The notes: generated from the sequence alone by a model not told the origin. 64,000 bases of DNA from Ottowia thiooxydans DSM 14619 (GCF_000422885.1 NZ_AUGX01000011.1:248001-312000); one strand, 5' to 3'. Positions 16,565 to 25,722 are shown, numbered from the stretch's first letter. Numbers and translations: made by a program.

Positions 16565-16941
16565 GGCTTGCCGTTCTCGCTGTCTGCGTCCTGGGCTGCC
16601 ACAGTGGCATAAAGCGATGGCCGCTTGCGTACCGAACGTGTTTTCGCTGCGCGCACTGAATCTTCCAGCGCACCCAAGTCGAATTCGGGAGAAGCGCACT
16701 CCGGCAAAGCCTGCGCGCGGCCCATCAGCCACAGGGCGGTGGCGTAGACACCCATGGAGACACTGGGATCGCCCTTTTCCATGCGCATGAGCGTGGGCTC
16801 GGATACGCCAATGCGCTGGGCCCACGAGGCGAGCGGCTCGCGCCGGCGTTTGCGCGCAATGCTGAGGTTCTCCCCCAGCGCGCGTAAATGAGTCAGCACG
16901 GCAGAGGGCATAGCATCAATGGCTGGAGAGCGTTTTGGCAT
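16561..16941 (-). CDS. hipB: HipB-like antitoxin, XRE-type transcription regulator
   Basis: 126 residues. A helix-turn-helix lies at about 24-62 (LSIARKRRREPLASWAQRIG then VSEPTLMRMEKGD). The C-terminal half is basic and probably disordered. It should neutralise HipA and repress the operon by binding the palindromes directly upstream. The start ATG at 16941 is two bases from the operator and has no clear ribosome binding site; a second ATG at codon 11 is an alternative. Confidence 0.9.
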   Translation of the reverse strand: MPKRSPAIDAMPSAVLTHLRALGENLSIARKRRREPLASWAQRIGVSEPTLMRMEKGDPSVSMGVYATALWLMGRAQALPECASPEFDLGALEDSVRAAKTRSVRKRPSLYATVAAQDADSENGKP

Positions 16942-16942
16942 G

Positions 16943-16984
16943 ATATATATGTTAGATCATCTAATGAAATACCAACATATATAT
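16943..16984 (-). promoter_or_regulatory. Nested palindromic operator of hipBA
   Basis: ATATATATGTT (16943-16953) and AACATATATAT (16974-16984) form a perfect 11-base inverted repeat. Inside it TTAGAT-C-ATCTAA (16952-16964) is a second perfect palindrome. The block is far more AT-rich than its surroundings and touches the hipB start, as expected for a HipB dimer or multi-dimer operator covering the promoter. Confidence 0.7.
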
Positions 16985-17072
16985 TTGTTTAAGGCCGATT
17001 AACTTCTCTTTTTGAGCTGAAATGGCTTGTGCACGAATCCCTAAGGCTAAAGCCAGTACGGCAGCGAAAACC

Positions 17073-18497
17073 TTAGATACGAGTACTGAGCACCCGTCCC
17101 GGATTCATGATGGAGTCAGGGTCCAGGGCCTTTTTGATGGCGTGCATCATGTTCAGGGCTACGGGTGATTTGTAGTCGGGCAGTTTCTCAACTTTCAAGC
17201 TGCCAATGCCGTGCTCGGCGCTGATGGAGCCTTCATGCTTCGCCACGGAATCGAACACCACGGTGTTGATTCGATCTTCATATTTGAGCAGGAACTCTCG
17301 TGCATCACCGCCTTCGGGTGTTTGCACGTTGTAGTGCAGATTGCCATCGCCCAGGTGGCCGAAATCGACCAGGCGTACTCCAGGAATTTCGCGCATCAGC
17401 GCTGCATCGGTCTCCTCCACGAAGGCAGGAATGCGCGATATAGGTACGCTGATGTCCTGCTTGATATTCAGACCTTCTTCGGCCTGCGCCATCGGAATGC
17501 TCTCGCGGATATGCCGAAGGGTGCTGGCTTGAGCCAAGCTTTCTGCAACTATGGCATCGGCAACGCAGCCAGCCTCCAGCGCTGCTTCGAGCAGGCCTTC
17601 AAACTGCGTGCGGGCATGTTCCTCGCTCTCGTGATCGGAGTTTTCCACCAGCACGCACCAGGGGTATTCGCGCCAAAAAGGTACGCGCAATTGGGGGAGG
17701 TGCTTGTCGACCAGGCTCAAGGCGAACTGGTTCATCACCTCAAAACCCGTCAAGCCTGCGCCCAGGTGCTTGTGCGCCAGTCCTAGTAGATCCACCGCTG
17801 CCTGCATCGAAGGCACCGCCGCCCACGCGGTAAGGCGTGCCGCTGGCAGAGGGTACAGCTTCATGGTGGCCGCAGTGATGATGCCCAGGGTGCCTTCGCT
17901 GCCGATGAACAGATCGCGCAGGTCATAGCCCGTGTTGTCTTTGCGCAAGCCAGTGAGGCCGTTCCATATTTCGCCCTGGGCTGTGACTACTTCAAGGCCA
18001 AGGCATAGCTCGCGCGCATTGCCGTAGCGAACCACCTGGGTGCCGCCAGCGTTGGTGCCCAGGTTGCCACCGATGGTGCAGCTGCCTTCCGCAGCCAGGC
18101 TCAAGGGGAACAGGAAGCCGGCGGCTTCTGCGGTAGTCTGAAGGTTTTGCAGGATGCAGCCGGCTTCTACGGTGATGGTCAGGTTGGCTGGATCCATGGC
18201 GCGAACCTTATCCAGGCGCCTCAAGCTGAGCACCACTTGTGATCCGCTCGTGTCTGGCACCGCACCCACTGCCAGCCCCGTGTTTCCTCCCTGGGGCACG
18301 ATGCTGGCGCCATGCTTTGCGCAGGCACGCACCACGGCTGCCACCTGCTCGGTATCAGCTGGGCGAACCACCGCCAGGGCGTTACCTTCTGCGCGCTTGC
18401 GCCAATCGCGCGTGTAAGCGCTCAGGTCACCATCGGTCAACACATGCGCAGCGCCAACGATGTCACGCAGGGTCTTTAGAAGATCGGAATAGTTCAT
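17073..18497 (-). CDS. FAD-binding oxidase, D-lactate/glycolate dehydrogenase type
   Basis: About 474 residues from ATG 18497, preceded by AAGAGA; a start at 18518 would overlap the upstream stop as ATGA. The FAD PCMH domain holds VVRPADTEQVAAVVRAC, PQGGNTGLAVGAVP and the pyrophosphate loop CTIGGNLGTNAGGTQVVRYGN; the C-terminal FAD-oxidase domain has DFGHLGDGNLHYN and HEGSISAEHGIGSLK. It oxidises a 2-hydroxy acid and passes electrons to a quinone or cytochrome. Members include D-lactate, D-2-hydroxyglutarate and glycolate dehydrogenases, and the substrate cannot be decided. Confidence 0.92.
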   Translation of the reverse strand: MNYSDLLKTLRDIVGAAHVLTDGDLSAYTRDWRKRAEGNALAVVRPADTEQVAAVVRACAKHGASIVPQGGNTGLAVGAVPDTSGSQVVLSLRRLDKVRAMDPANLTITVEAGCILQNLQTTAEAAGFLFPLSLAAEGSCTIGGNLGTNAGGTQVVRYGNARELCLGLEVVTAQGEIWNGLTGLRKDNTGYDLRDLFIGSEGTLGIITAATMKLYPLPAARLTAWAAVPSMQAAVDLLGLAHKHLGAGLTGFEVMNQFALSLVDKHLPQLRVPFWREYPWCVLVENSDHESEEHARTQFEGLLEAALEAGCVADAIVAESLAQASTLRHIRESIPMAQAEEGLNIKQDISVPISRIPAFVEETDAALMREIPGVRLVDFGHLGDGNLHYNVQTPEGGDAREFLLKYEDRINTVVFDSVAKHEGSISAEHGIGSLKVEKLPDYKSPVALNMMHAIKKALDPDSIMNPGRVLSTRI

Positions 18498-18514
18498 TGC
18501 GGTGTCTCTTTTAA

Positions 18515-18943
18515 TCATGAGCTTGCGGCGGCGGAGGCGGCGCGTTTAGCGTGCTTTTGCCGCAAGCGTACGTGCAGCGTGCAGGCTGTGAACAGTGCGG
18601 CGCAAAGCAGCACTTGCAACAGCGCCAGCTTATCTCCAGGTGGGCGATCTCCACTGGCGCGCACGATCCCTTCGGTCATGTAGAGCCATACGAAGAGAGA
18701 TGTCCAGCGATAGGTATACATGCGGTTTCGCAGTAAACCCGGCAAAGGCAAGACCAGCGGCAATGCCTTCAGCACCAGCCAGGAACCTCCGGGGCGCAGC
18801 GGTGCCAACCAGAGTTCCCAGGCCAGTACGAGCACAATCAACGCTAACAGGGTGGATACAGCGATCACCCTTGTCCAGCGGACGTCAGGAGGCGCCTGAG
18901 CTGGCGAGGAAGCAGGGGGAGAGATAGGCATGGGCGGTGACAT
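18515..18943 (-). CDS. DUF2069 membrane protein
   Basis: About 142 residues from the ATG at 18943; the frame is open to a TTG at 19003. Three to four hydrophobic segments: VIAVSTLLALIVLVLAWELW, WLVLKALPLVLPLPGLL, a WTSLFVWLYMTEGIVRA segment and LLQVLLCAALFTACTLHV. The pattern L-P-x-x-G-L-x-R-x-x-x-Y-x-Y-x-W is the DUF2069 hallmark. Function unknown; this family often neighbours wrbA and yihY, and here yihY is divergent. The 3' end touches the start region of the oxidase gene. Confidence 0.82.
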   Translation of the reverse strand: MSPPMPISPPASSPAQAPPDVRWTRVIAVSTLLALIVLVLAWELWLAPLRPGGSWLVLKALPLVLPLPGLLRNRMYTYRWTSLFVWLYMTEGIVRASGDRPPGDKLALLQVLLCAALFTACTLHVRLRQKHAKRAASAAASS

Positions 18944-19093
18944 CCAGGAGATCTTAGGAGAGTGGGCGGTCAGACCGGGGCATATAGCGCTCTCCTCTGT
19001 CAATCGAAGGTCAGCGAAGAGCTCAATTGAGGCTTCGCGTGACTTTCATGAAGATCACAAGCGGTCAACTTCCGTTTCTAGGATGATACTGGT

Positions 19094-20335
19094 ATGAAGT
19101 TGCAGGCTTTGAGAGCGCGCGCGCACGAATTTATTACGGGGATCACCGATTTTCCGGTGCTTCCCACGGCCGCCACCTTGTGGCAGCGCTTTCAGCAGGA
19201 CAGGCTGGGTCTTACGGCCAGTTCGCTTACTTTCACTTCTACGCTTGCGTTGGTACCGTTTTTCGCCATCGTGCTTTCGGTCTTCACCGCGTTTCCGCTG
19301 TTCGCGGAGCTCAAGGCCGCCTTGGAGCAGTGGCTGATCGAGAGCCTGATTCCGGCGAGCATCGCCAGCAACGTGATGGACTATCTCACGCAGTTTGCGG
19401 GCAAGGCGAGTGAGCTGGGTGTAGCAGGTGGTATAGGTTTTCTTATCACCGCGCTCATGCTGGTGCTCACGATAGACCACACCTTGAATGACATCTGGCG
19501 GGTGACCAGTCACAGGCCGTTGGGCCAACGCGTGCTGGTGTACTGGGCTGTGCTCACCTTAGCCCCGCTGGTGATGGGCGGAAGCCTGGCGATCACCTCC
19601 TACGTGGTCACTCGTTCGCGAGGGGTCTTGCCCGACCTGCCAGGTGGCCTGAATTTCTTGCTTGATAGCGCTCAGTTTTTCCTGATGGCCGGCGGCCTGG
19701 CGCTTCTTTATCGGTTCGTTCCCAATACCCCGGTGAAATGGAAACATGCCTTGGCTGGGGGCCTGTTCGTGGCCGTGTGCATTGGTTTGGTCAAGCAAAT
19801 TATGGGTTGGTATTTGTCCCGCATACCCACCTATTCGTTGATCTACGGCACCTTCGCCGCGGTGCCAATTTTGCTGCTGTGGATTTACCTGTGCTGGTTA
19901 ATTGTTTTGTTCGGTGCGGTCATCGCCGCCTATTTGCCAAGCCTTATCTCAGGCGTGGCGAGGCGTGGCGGCGGGCCCGGTTGGGAGTTTCAGCTGGGCT
20001 GCGAGGTGCTCAGGGCGCTACACGGAGCGCGAGACTTAAGTGCAAAGGGAATGACTCTGCCGCAACTAGCTCAGAGCCTGAGGGTGGACACCCTGCAACT
20101 CAGCCCCGTGCTTGAAGCATTGCAATCACTCGACTGGGTGGGCGCGCTCGCGACGCTGAGAGAGAACGAGGAGCCTCGCTATGTGCTGCTTGCCAATCCA
20201 GAGCGCACCCCACTTGCGCCGCTCATGGAGCGCCTGTTGCTGGTGCCCGACGAGGGACTTAAATCCTGGTGGTGCAATGAGGGTGTCGCTGCCCTGACGT
20301 TGAACGACATTCTCCAGTCACCACCCGCCAGATAA
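19094..20335 (+). CDS. YihY/BrkB-family inner membrane protein
   Basis: 413 residues. Residues 1-290 form the YihY domain with six hydrophobic segments; the motif LGLTASSLTFTSTLALVPFFA near 36-56 and WKHALAGGLFVAVCIGLVKQ are typical. The C-terminal 120 residues form a soluble winged-helix-like tail (GMTLPQLAQSLRVDTLQLSPVLEAL). Once called ribonuclease BN, the family has no proven enzymatic role. ATG 19094 is the start. Confidence 0.9.
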   Translation: MKLQALRARAHEFITGITDFPVLPTAATLWQRFQQDRLGLTASSLTFTSTLALVPFFAIVLSVFTAFPLFAELKAALEQWLIESLIPASIASNVMDYLTQFAGKASELGVAGGIGFLITALMLVLTIDHTLNDIWRVTSHRPLGQRVLVYWAVLTLAPLVMGGSLAITSYVVTRSRGVLPDLPGGLNFLLDSAQFFLMAGGLALLYRFVPNTPVKWKHALAGGLFVAVCIGLVKQIMGWYLSRIPTYSLIYGTFAAVPILLLWIYLCWLIVLFGAVIAAYLPSLISGVARRGGGPGWEFQLGCEVLRALHGARDLSAKGMTLPQLAQSLRVDTLQLSPVLEALQSLDWVGALATLRENEEPRYVLLANPERTPLAPLMERLLLVPDEGLKSWWCNEGVAALTLNDILQSPPAR

Positions 20336-20352
20336 ATTTGCGTGTTTGCCGT

Positions 20353-20640
20353 TTAGTGTGAACACGCCCGCGTTTCCAGGGGCTGAGAAAGACGCGTTTC
20401 TCTCACGATGTTCCGCATCCCAAGGCAAACAATCCAGGCAAAAATAAGCTGCCAAATGGCGTAGAACAGGTAGCTCGAAAACGTGTGAACCAGTAGAACC
20501 ACAGAGGGTCGTCTACGGCACGATCAGCCAGAAAACCGATGATATTAGTCGCCACGAGCCAGATGACCAAGCAGTAAAAAAAAGACCTTGGTGTGGCGGG
20601 CAGGAGCCATGCAAAGTGACGTGACGCAAGTTTAGAGCCT
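20353..20640 (-). pseudogene. Decayed small membrane-protein gene
   Basis: On the reverse strand two frames together encode a plausible two-helix protein: SFFYCLVIWLVATNIIGF then LADRAVDDPLWFYWFT, a one-base frame change near 20480, and FSSYLFYAIWQLIFAWIV with a tail ending in ACSH and a TAA at 20353. A run of eight Ts near 20575 may hide another frame change next to MAPARHTKVFF. No intact frame spans the region and no family is recognised. This is the only content I see in the 20336-20700 gap. Confidence 0.4.
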
Positions 20641-20700
20641 TATCATTTGCGGCTTCCTGGACGTATCCATGCCATCCTCTTCACCATCTCTCCCATCACT

Positions 20701-21108
20701 ATGATCCTGTTGAACGCCGACGAAGCGGTACCCGTTCCTCCCACATCGGAGCAGCTGGAAGTCCGCGTGGAAGAGCTACAGGAGCAGCTGGAGGGTCTGC
20801 AGGCCATCCTCGCCAAACCTTTGAACGAAATCCTTGCCGACACGGACAAGTCGAAGGAGGCTGCAGCAGCCTGGGATGCTTACAGCGCGATGTGGATGTT
20901 GTCGCAACGTGCGATGCGGCGCGTGGCGTTGGACCTGGCGGAGCAGCAGGGCGTGAGCGAGGCCGAGGTGGTGGCGCGGGCCATGACCTTTGCCAACGAG
21001 GTCCTCAATGGCGACGGGGTGGACCTCGGCGGCACGATTGCCGCGCCGCATATGGAGCACATTGCGCGCCACAAACCTTTTCTGCGAAAGCAATTCCGAA
21101 AAAGTTAA
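20701..21108 (+). CDS. Conserved-looking hypothetical protein with a coiled coil
   Basis: About 135 residues from the ATG at 20701; the frame is open to a TTG at 20647. Residues 15-40 (SEQLEVRVEELQEQLEGLQAI) predict a coiled coil. A helical region follows (AWDAYSAMWMLSQRAMRRVALDLAEQQGVSEAEVVARAMTFANEVL) that could be a small DNA- or protein-binding domain. The C-terminus is basic. I do not recognise a family. It ends 38 bases before the convergent LysR gene. Confidence 0.55.
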   Translation: MILLNADEAVPVPPTSEQLEVRVEELQEQLEGLQAILAKPLNEILADTDKSKEAAAAWDAYSAMWMLSQRAMRRVALDLAEQQGVSEAEVVARAMTFANEVLNGDGVDLGGTIAAPHMEHIARHKPFLRKQFRKS

Positions 21109-21146
21109 ACGGGTTCCACTAGATCACTACCTCGTGGGGGCACCGT

Positions 21147-22106
21147 TCACCCTGCTTGCAAGACCGCCAACAGGGCGTCCCGTAGCGCGACAATGCGATC
21201 AGACTTTGGGGAGCCTCTGAGCCAGGCCAATCCCACAGGCGGCAATGAAGAGGGCAATACATACGGCAATATCTCAGCGGCGCCACCAACGCAAACCGCT
21301 TGCGCGATATCGTCCGGAAGAATCGTGATGCCTCGCGGGAGTGTGCGCAAGGCTGAAGCCACCGTGCGTACTGCGTACGCTTCCAATGCTGGAACCGGCA
21401 GTTTGCGGCCTGCGGCAGTAAAAATGGCTTCGATCATGTGGCCGATCGGTGTTCCAGCGGGTGGAAAAATCCAGTCCATTTCATGTAGCCGTGCAACGTC
21501 CAATTCCGAATACCGCGTGAGTAAGGCCGCACTTTGACGCGCCACCACCAGACGAGCCCGCTGGTGATAGAGCAGCACATGCTCAATATCGTCACCGGAA
21601 TCACCGCTGTCCGGCGAGAAGCGGCATATGGCGCAATCCAGAGTGCGGGCGCGTAGCGCCGCCAGCAGTGGCCCGGTCACATCTTCGGTAGCGGTCATGC
21701 TGACCCGTGGACGCAGCGACAACAGATGCGCCCACGCTGCGTCAAGCACACGGGTGGAGGCATAAGGAATAAAACCCAGGCGTAGCCTGCCCTGGAACCC
21801 AGCTTGCACGCTCTCAAGCTCACCTAACAGCGCCTGACTTTCCGAGATCGCGTGCGCTGCCCGGGCTATGACCACTTTACCCGCTGCCGTGGGCTCCAAA
21901 CCTCTGCCAGTGCGGAAAAAAAGCGGAGTTCGAAAGACAGCTTCAATGTCTGCAAGTGAGCGCGTCACCGACGGCTGGCTGATACCCAGGGTCTCGGCCA
22001 CACGAGTGACGGATCGGAGCTGATCAAGGGCGACCAGGAGACGGTAGTGGCGAACCTTGATACGCGACTCAACTGCGTTTTGTATGAGGAGGCTAGGGTT
22101 ATCCAC
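21147..22106 (-). CDS. LysR-family transcriptional regulator
   Basis: 319 residues starting at a GTG (22106). The N-terminal winged helix-turn-helix runs from YRLLVALDQLRSVTRVAETLGISQPSVTRSLADIE; the effector domain follows from about residue 105 (LRLGFIPYASTRVLDAAW). It is divergent from the gamma-glutamyltransferase-like gene with 109 bases between, the usual arrangement for control of the neighbouring catabolic operon. The opening RHYRLLVALDQL resembles GbpR/galactose-binding protein regulator-type members. Confidence 0.9.
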   Translation of the reverse strand: MDNPSLLIQNAVESRIKVRHYRLLVALDQLRSVTRVAETLGISQPSVTRSLADIEAVFRTPLFFRTGRGLEPTAAGKVVIARAAHAISESQALLGELESVQAGFQGRLRLGFIPYASTRVLDAAWAHLLSLRPRVSMTATEDVTGPLLAALRARTLDCAICRFSPDSGDSGDDIEHVLLYHQRARLVVARQSAALLTRYSELDVARLHEMDWIFPPAGTPIGHMIEAIFTAAGRKLPVPALEAYAVRTVASALRTLPRGITILPDDIAQAVCVGGAAEILPYVLPSSLPPVGLAWLRGSPKSDRIVALRDALLAVLQAG

Positions 22107-22215
22107 GACTGTGAAATAGCACTTAGTGTATGAGTCGATGCGAATTCATTGCCATTAGTCTATTTCAAAAGCGTACAGTTGAAGGACAAAAGGACCAGCC
22201 ACTTACTGGCATCAA

Positions 22216-24054
22216 ATGAGCGAATTCACCACACGGCCGGAGATTTCCGGCACCTTCGGCGTCGTATCTTCAACTCATTGGCTCGCCTCGCAGGCGGCCA
22301 TGGGTGTTCTTGAACGTGGGGGCAACGCCTATGACGCGGCCGTTGCCGGTGGGTTTGTGTTGCAGGTTGTGGAACCTCATTTGAACGGCCCAGGCGGCGA
22401 AGTCCCTATCTTGCTTTGGAGCGAACGTTTGGGCAAAACGCTGGCGATCAATGGTCAGGGCGTGGCTCCGATGGAGGCTACGGTTGAGGTTTTTCGGCGC
22501 ATGGGGTTTGAGCAAGTGCCAGGCATCGGTTTATTGCCTGCTACTGTGCCCGGCGCATTCGGTGCCTGGATGACTTTGCTGCGTGAGCACGGGACGTGGT
22601 CTTTGGCCGACGTATTGGCTCCTGCCATTCGATATGCACGGGACGGGTTTCCGCTGATTCCGCGCGCAGTGCAAGCCATCTATGCAGTCCAGGAGCTTTT
22701 TCGCACGCAATGGACCAGCTCAGCCGATACATGGTTGCCGGGCGGCCGCGTACCCGTGCCTGGGGAGCTTTTCCAGATGCCTCAATTGGCAAAAACCTAT
22801 GAACGCATCGTTCAAGAGGCGCAGGCAAGCAGCGAAGATCGGACCACCCAAATCGACGCAGCGATCGAAATTTGGTACCGGGGCTTCGTAGCGCGGGAGA
22901 TAGATCTTTACTACCGGAGCGCCAAAGTGCAAGACACCAGTGGCGAGCTCCACGGTGGTCTGCTGCGCTACGAGGACATGGCTGCATGGTCCCCAACAGT
23001 GGAGTCACCTCTGACGGTTGACTTTGGCCGCTATACGCTGGCCAAGTGTGGGTACTGGAGCCAGGGGCCTGCCTTTCTTCAGCAGATTGGAATGCTGCGT
23101 CACGCGGGCTTGGAACAGTTTGCACCTGGCACCGCAGGTTTTGTCCACCGCATCGCCGAGGCCGCCAAACTCGCCATGGCCGACCGCTTGGCTTGGTATG
23201 GCGTGGCGCCCGGCGCGAACACTGAAGTGCAGATGGCGCTGCTGTCGGACGAGTATTTAAGTGCACGCTGGGCCGAAATTGGCGAAATAGCCTCTAACGA
23301 ACTGCGTCCTGGTAATCCGCTCGGCCGGAGCGCTCGGTTGCCCGACCTGGACGTAGCTCGCCGCACATTGCTGACCGCTGACACCCGATTCGGCATTGGC
23401 GAGCCCACATTCGCGACGCTGCCACCTGTCTCTCAATGGGCAGAGCGCGAAGTGTTCGTCGGGGACACCTGTCACATAGACGTGATCGACCGGCATGGCA
23501 ACATGGCCGCTGCCACACCTTCGGGCGGATGGCTTTCCTCCAGTCCAACGGTGCCGGCTTTGGGGTTTGCGATCAACACGCGGCTGCAAATGACCTGGAT
23601 GGACGATGGTCTGCCCAACAGCCTGACGCCAGGGGTCGCCCCTTGCACGACCTTGTCACCGTCGCTGGCGCTGCGAGACGGCGAGCCTTACATGGTCTTT
23701 GGCACACCTGGAGGCGATCAGCAGGATCAGTGGTCGCCCGCATTCTTTCTTCGTCATGCCGTTCACGGCATGAATCTCCAGGAGGCTATTGATGCGCCCG
23801 CCTGGCACGTCGATCATTTCCCCGCTTCATTCTGGCCGCGACAAACTCGCTTGAACCAACTGACGCTCGAATCACGGTTCATGCCCTCGGAAATCGATGA
23901 GCTCCGGCGAGCTGGGCATGAGGTCAAGGTTGGCCCGGACTGGTCAGAGAGCCGCATGTCTGCATGCAGCAGAGAGCGTGACTCGCGTGGCCGCCTTCTG
24001 TTGCGTGCTGCGGCTAATCCGCGTGGCATGCAGGGCTATGCCGTAGGGCGTTGA
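22216..24054 (+). CDS. Gamma-glutamyltransferase-family Ntn hydrolase (cytoplasmic type)
   Basis: 612 residues. The family core is present: GGNAYDAAVAGGFVLQVVEPHLNGPGGE near the N-terminus and the autoprocessing nucleophile region GDTCHIDVIDRHGNMAAAT around residue 418, where T419 would become the catalytic N-terminal threonine. The substrate loop is NTRLQMTW and a further glycine loop is FGTPGGDQQDQW. No signal peptide is visible, unlike periplasmic Ggt. It may hydrolyse gamma-glutamyl amides or act as an acylase on another amide. First gene of an operon with a Bug receptor and a GAF-like protein. Confidence 0.9.
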   Translation: MSEFTTRPEISGTFGVVSSTHWLASQAAMGVLERGGNAYDAAVAGGFVLQVVEPHLNGPGGEVPILLWSERLGKTLAINGQGVAPMEATVEVFRRMGFEQVPGIGLLPATVPGAFGAWMTLLREHGTWSLADVLAPAIRYARDGFPLIPRAVQAIYAVQELFRTQWTSSADTWLPGGRVPVPGELFQMPQLAKTYERIVQEAQASSEDRTTQIDAAIEIWYRGFVAREIDLYYRSAKVQDTSGELHGGLLRYEDMAAWSPTVESPLTVDFGRYTLAKCGYWSQGPAFLQQIGMLRHAGLEQFAPGTAGFVHRIAEAAKLAMADRLAWYGVAPGANTEVQMALLSDEYLSARWAEIGEIASNELRPGNPLGRSARLPDLDVARRTLLTADTRFGIGEPTFATLPPVSQWAEREVFVGDTCHIDVIDRHGNMAAATPSGGWLSSSPTVPALGFAINTRLQMTWMDDGLPNSLTPGVAPCTTLSPSLALRDGEPYMVFGTPGGDQQDQWSPAFFLRHAVHGMNLQEAIDAPAWHVDHFPASFWPRQTRLNQLTLESRFMPSEIDELRRAGHEVKVGPDWSESRMSACSRERDSRGRLLLRAAANPRGMQGYAVGR

Positions 24055-24080
24055 ACCGTTTTTTTCCTTGGAGTAAACCC

Positions 24081-25046
24081 ATGACTTTCATCCGCCTGAG
24101 ACATTTCCTCGGTGCTTTGCTGCTCGGAGCTGCCAGCATCGCAACAGCAGCGTATCCTGAAAAGCCCATTACTCTCATAGTTCCCTGGGCGCCGGGCGGA
24201 TCCACGGACATTCTTGCGCGCGCACTCGCCGAACAGCTCGCCAAATCGCTTGGTCAACCTGTGATTGTCGACAACCGGGCCGGTGCGTCTGGCAACATCG
24301 GCTCAAACATGGTGGCCAAAGCGCGTCCTGACGGCTACACGTTGTTGGTGGGGTCAATGAGCACGCACGCGATGAACCCGGCATTGATGGAGAGCATGCC
24401 CTTCAAGGGTGTTGAGGACTTCACGCCGATCGCTCAACTGGCAAACGTCGTCAACACATTCGTCGTGAGCAACTCCGTGCCGGCGAAGAACGTCCGCGAA
24501 CTCATCGCCTACGCCAAGGCCAACCCCGGAAAGCTCAATTACGCCAGCGCCGGTGCCGGCTCAACGAATCACCTCAGCGCCGTGTTTTTTGAACGCGCTG
24601 CCGGCGTGCGCATGACCCACATTCCTTATAAGGGGGGTGCTCCGGCTGTAGTGGATACCGTGGCCGACCAGACTCAAGTGCTGTTCTCCGCAGGCACCCA
24701 AACGCTTCCCCACGTCAAGGCTGGAAAACTCAAGCTGCTCGCTGTGACGGAGGCCAAGCGTTCCGTTCTGCTGCCGGAAATACCCACTGTGGCTGAAACA
24801 TTACCGGGCTATGAGCTCGGAGTTTGGTATGGCTTCTTCGGCCCGGCACGCATGCCTAAAGATCTGGTCGATCGCCTCAACGCCGCAGCAAACGCTGCCA
24901 TGGCAGATCCGAATGTGAAAGTCCGGATGGACAGCATGGGCGTGGAGGTGACTAACGCGACGGCTGCGGAGTTTGCTGCCACTTTGCGTAGCGATGCCGA
25001 CCGTTACGGCAAGATTATTCGCGAGCTCGGGATCAAGAATGAGTGA
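24081..25046 (+). CDS. Bug-type (TctC) extracytoplasmic solute receptor
   Basis: 321 residues from the ATG at 24081, preceded by GGAG. Signal peptide: basic start then FLGALLLGAASIATA, cleaved near AYPEKP. The Bug fold markers are ITLIVPWAPGGSTDILAR, DNRAGASGNIGSNMVAKA and LNYASAGAGSTNHLSAVFF. These receptors bind carboxylates or amino acid derivatives and feed tripartite tricarboxylate transporters, although many are orphans, as here where no TctA/TctB gene is seen. It starts 27 bases after the upstream stop and overlaps the next gene by 8 bases. Confidence 0.93.
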   Translation: MTFIRLRHFLGALLLGAASIATAAYPEKPITLIVPWAPGGSTDILARALAEQLAKSLGQPVIVDNRAGASGNIGSNMVAKARPDGYTLLVGSMSTHAMNPALMESMPFKGVEDFTPIAQLANVVNTFVVSNSVPAKNVRELIAYAKANPGKLNYASAGAGSTNHLSAVFFERAAGVRMTHIPYKGGAPAVVDTVADQTQVLFSAGTQTLPHVKAGKLKLLAVTEAKRSVLLPEIPTVAETLPGYELGVWYGFFGPARMPKDLVDRLNAAANAAMADPNVKVRMDSMGVEVTNATAAEFAATLRSDADRYGKIIRELGIKNE

Positions 25047-25620
25047 CTCTGAACGAGGTGAAGTCCTTGTTAGTCTGCCTGCAGACGCATTCTCTGTCTT
25101 GTGCGAGCGCTTGCCCAGAGCTGAAGGTTTTGATGACTCCATGGGCCTTGCAGAGCGCTTTCGTCAAACGGTGTTAGGCGACGGGCTGATGACAGTTAAT
25201 CGCGTTCATGCGGCTTCGGAGCGAGATGTGCTTTTGCAGCGTATCTGGTCTTCCAGGCCCCAGGAATATCCTGTCGGTGGAACGAAGCTCAAGTCCATGA
25301 CGAACTGGACTCGGCAACTGCTGCTGCGTGGCGAGCTTTTCATCGGCGAGGGCCTGGGTGCGCTGCAAGACGTTTTCGATGACGCTCAATTGATTACATC
25401 CATGGGTCTGCGGGCAGTCATGAATGTACCTTTGGTGCGGCAGGATGGCAGTTGCTTCGCGACCTTCAATGTGCTCGGTACACGGGAACGTTGGACCACT
25501 GGAGACCAGGTCGTGATTAGGCTCCTTGCTGAACTGATGCGACCTCAGGCGGCCGGTTACTTGGCGGATATGGCGGCCTCTGCGCGCAGTCATCAGAAGG
25601 CCATGTCTACGCATTCGTGA
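25039..25620 (+). CDS. GAF-like domain protein of an amide-catabolism operon
   Basis: 193 residues from the ATG at 25039, overlapping the receptor stop codon by 8 bases, so it is translationally coupled. The sequence ITSMGLRAVMNVPLVRQDGSCFATFNVLGTRERWTTGDQVVIRLLAEL has the strand-helix rhythm of a GAF domain ending. It has no DNA-binding or output domain, so it probably senses or stabilises a small molecule. I cannot assign a ligand. The three-gene context (hydrolase, receptor, GAF) implies it responds to or processes the transported compound. Confidence 0.7.
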   Translation: MSDSERGEVLVSLPADAFSVLCERLPRAEGFDDSMGLAERFRQTVLGDGLMTVNRVHAASERDVLLQRIWSSRPQEYPVGGTKLKSMTNWTRQLLLRGELFIGEGLGALQDVFDDAQLITSMGLRAVMNVPLVRQDGSCFATFNVLGTRERWTTGDQVVIRLLAELMRPQAAGYLADMAASARSHQKAMSTHS

Positions 25621-25722
25621 TACGCGGAGTGCAAATACCGTTCAGAAGATTCCATCACCCGGTGGCAGGGTCGAGAAGTCGCTAACTCCTGCCAACCGCG
25701 GTTTCCACGTTTTTGATGGGAG

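Noticed and set aside
22270-22515. Reverse-strand frames under the hydrolase gene
   Set aside because: Shadow of the gamma-glutamyltransferase-like gene.
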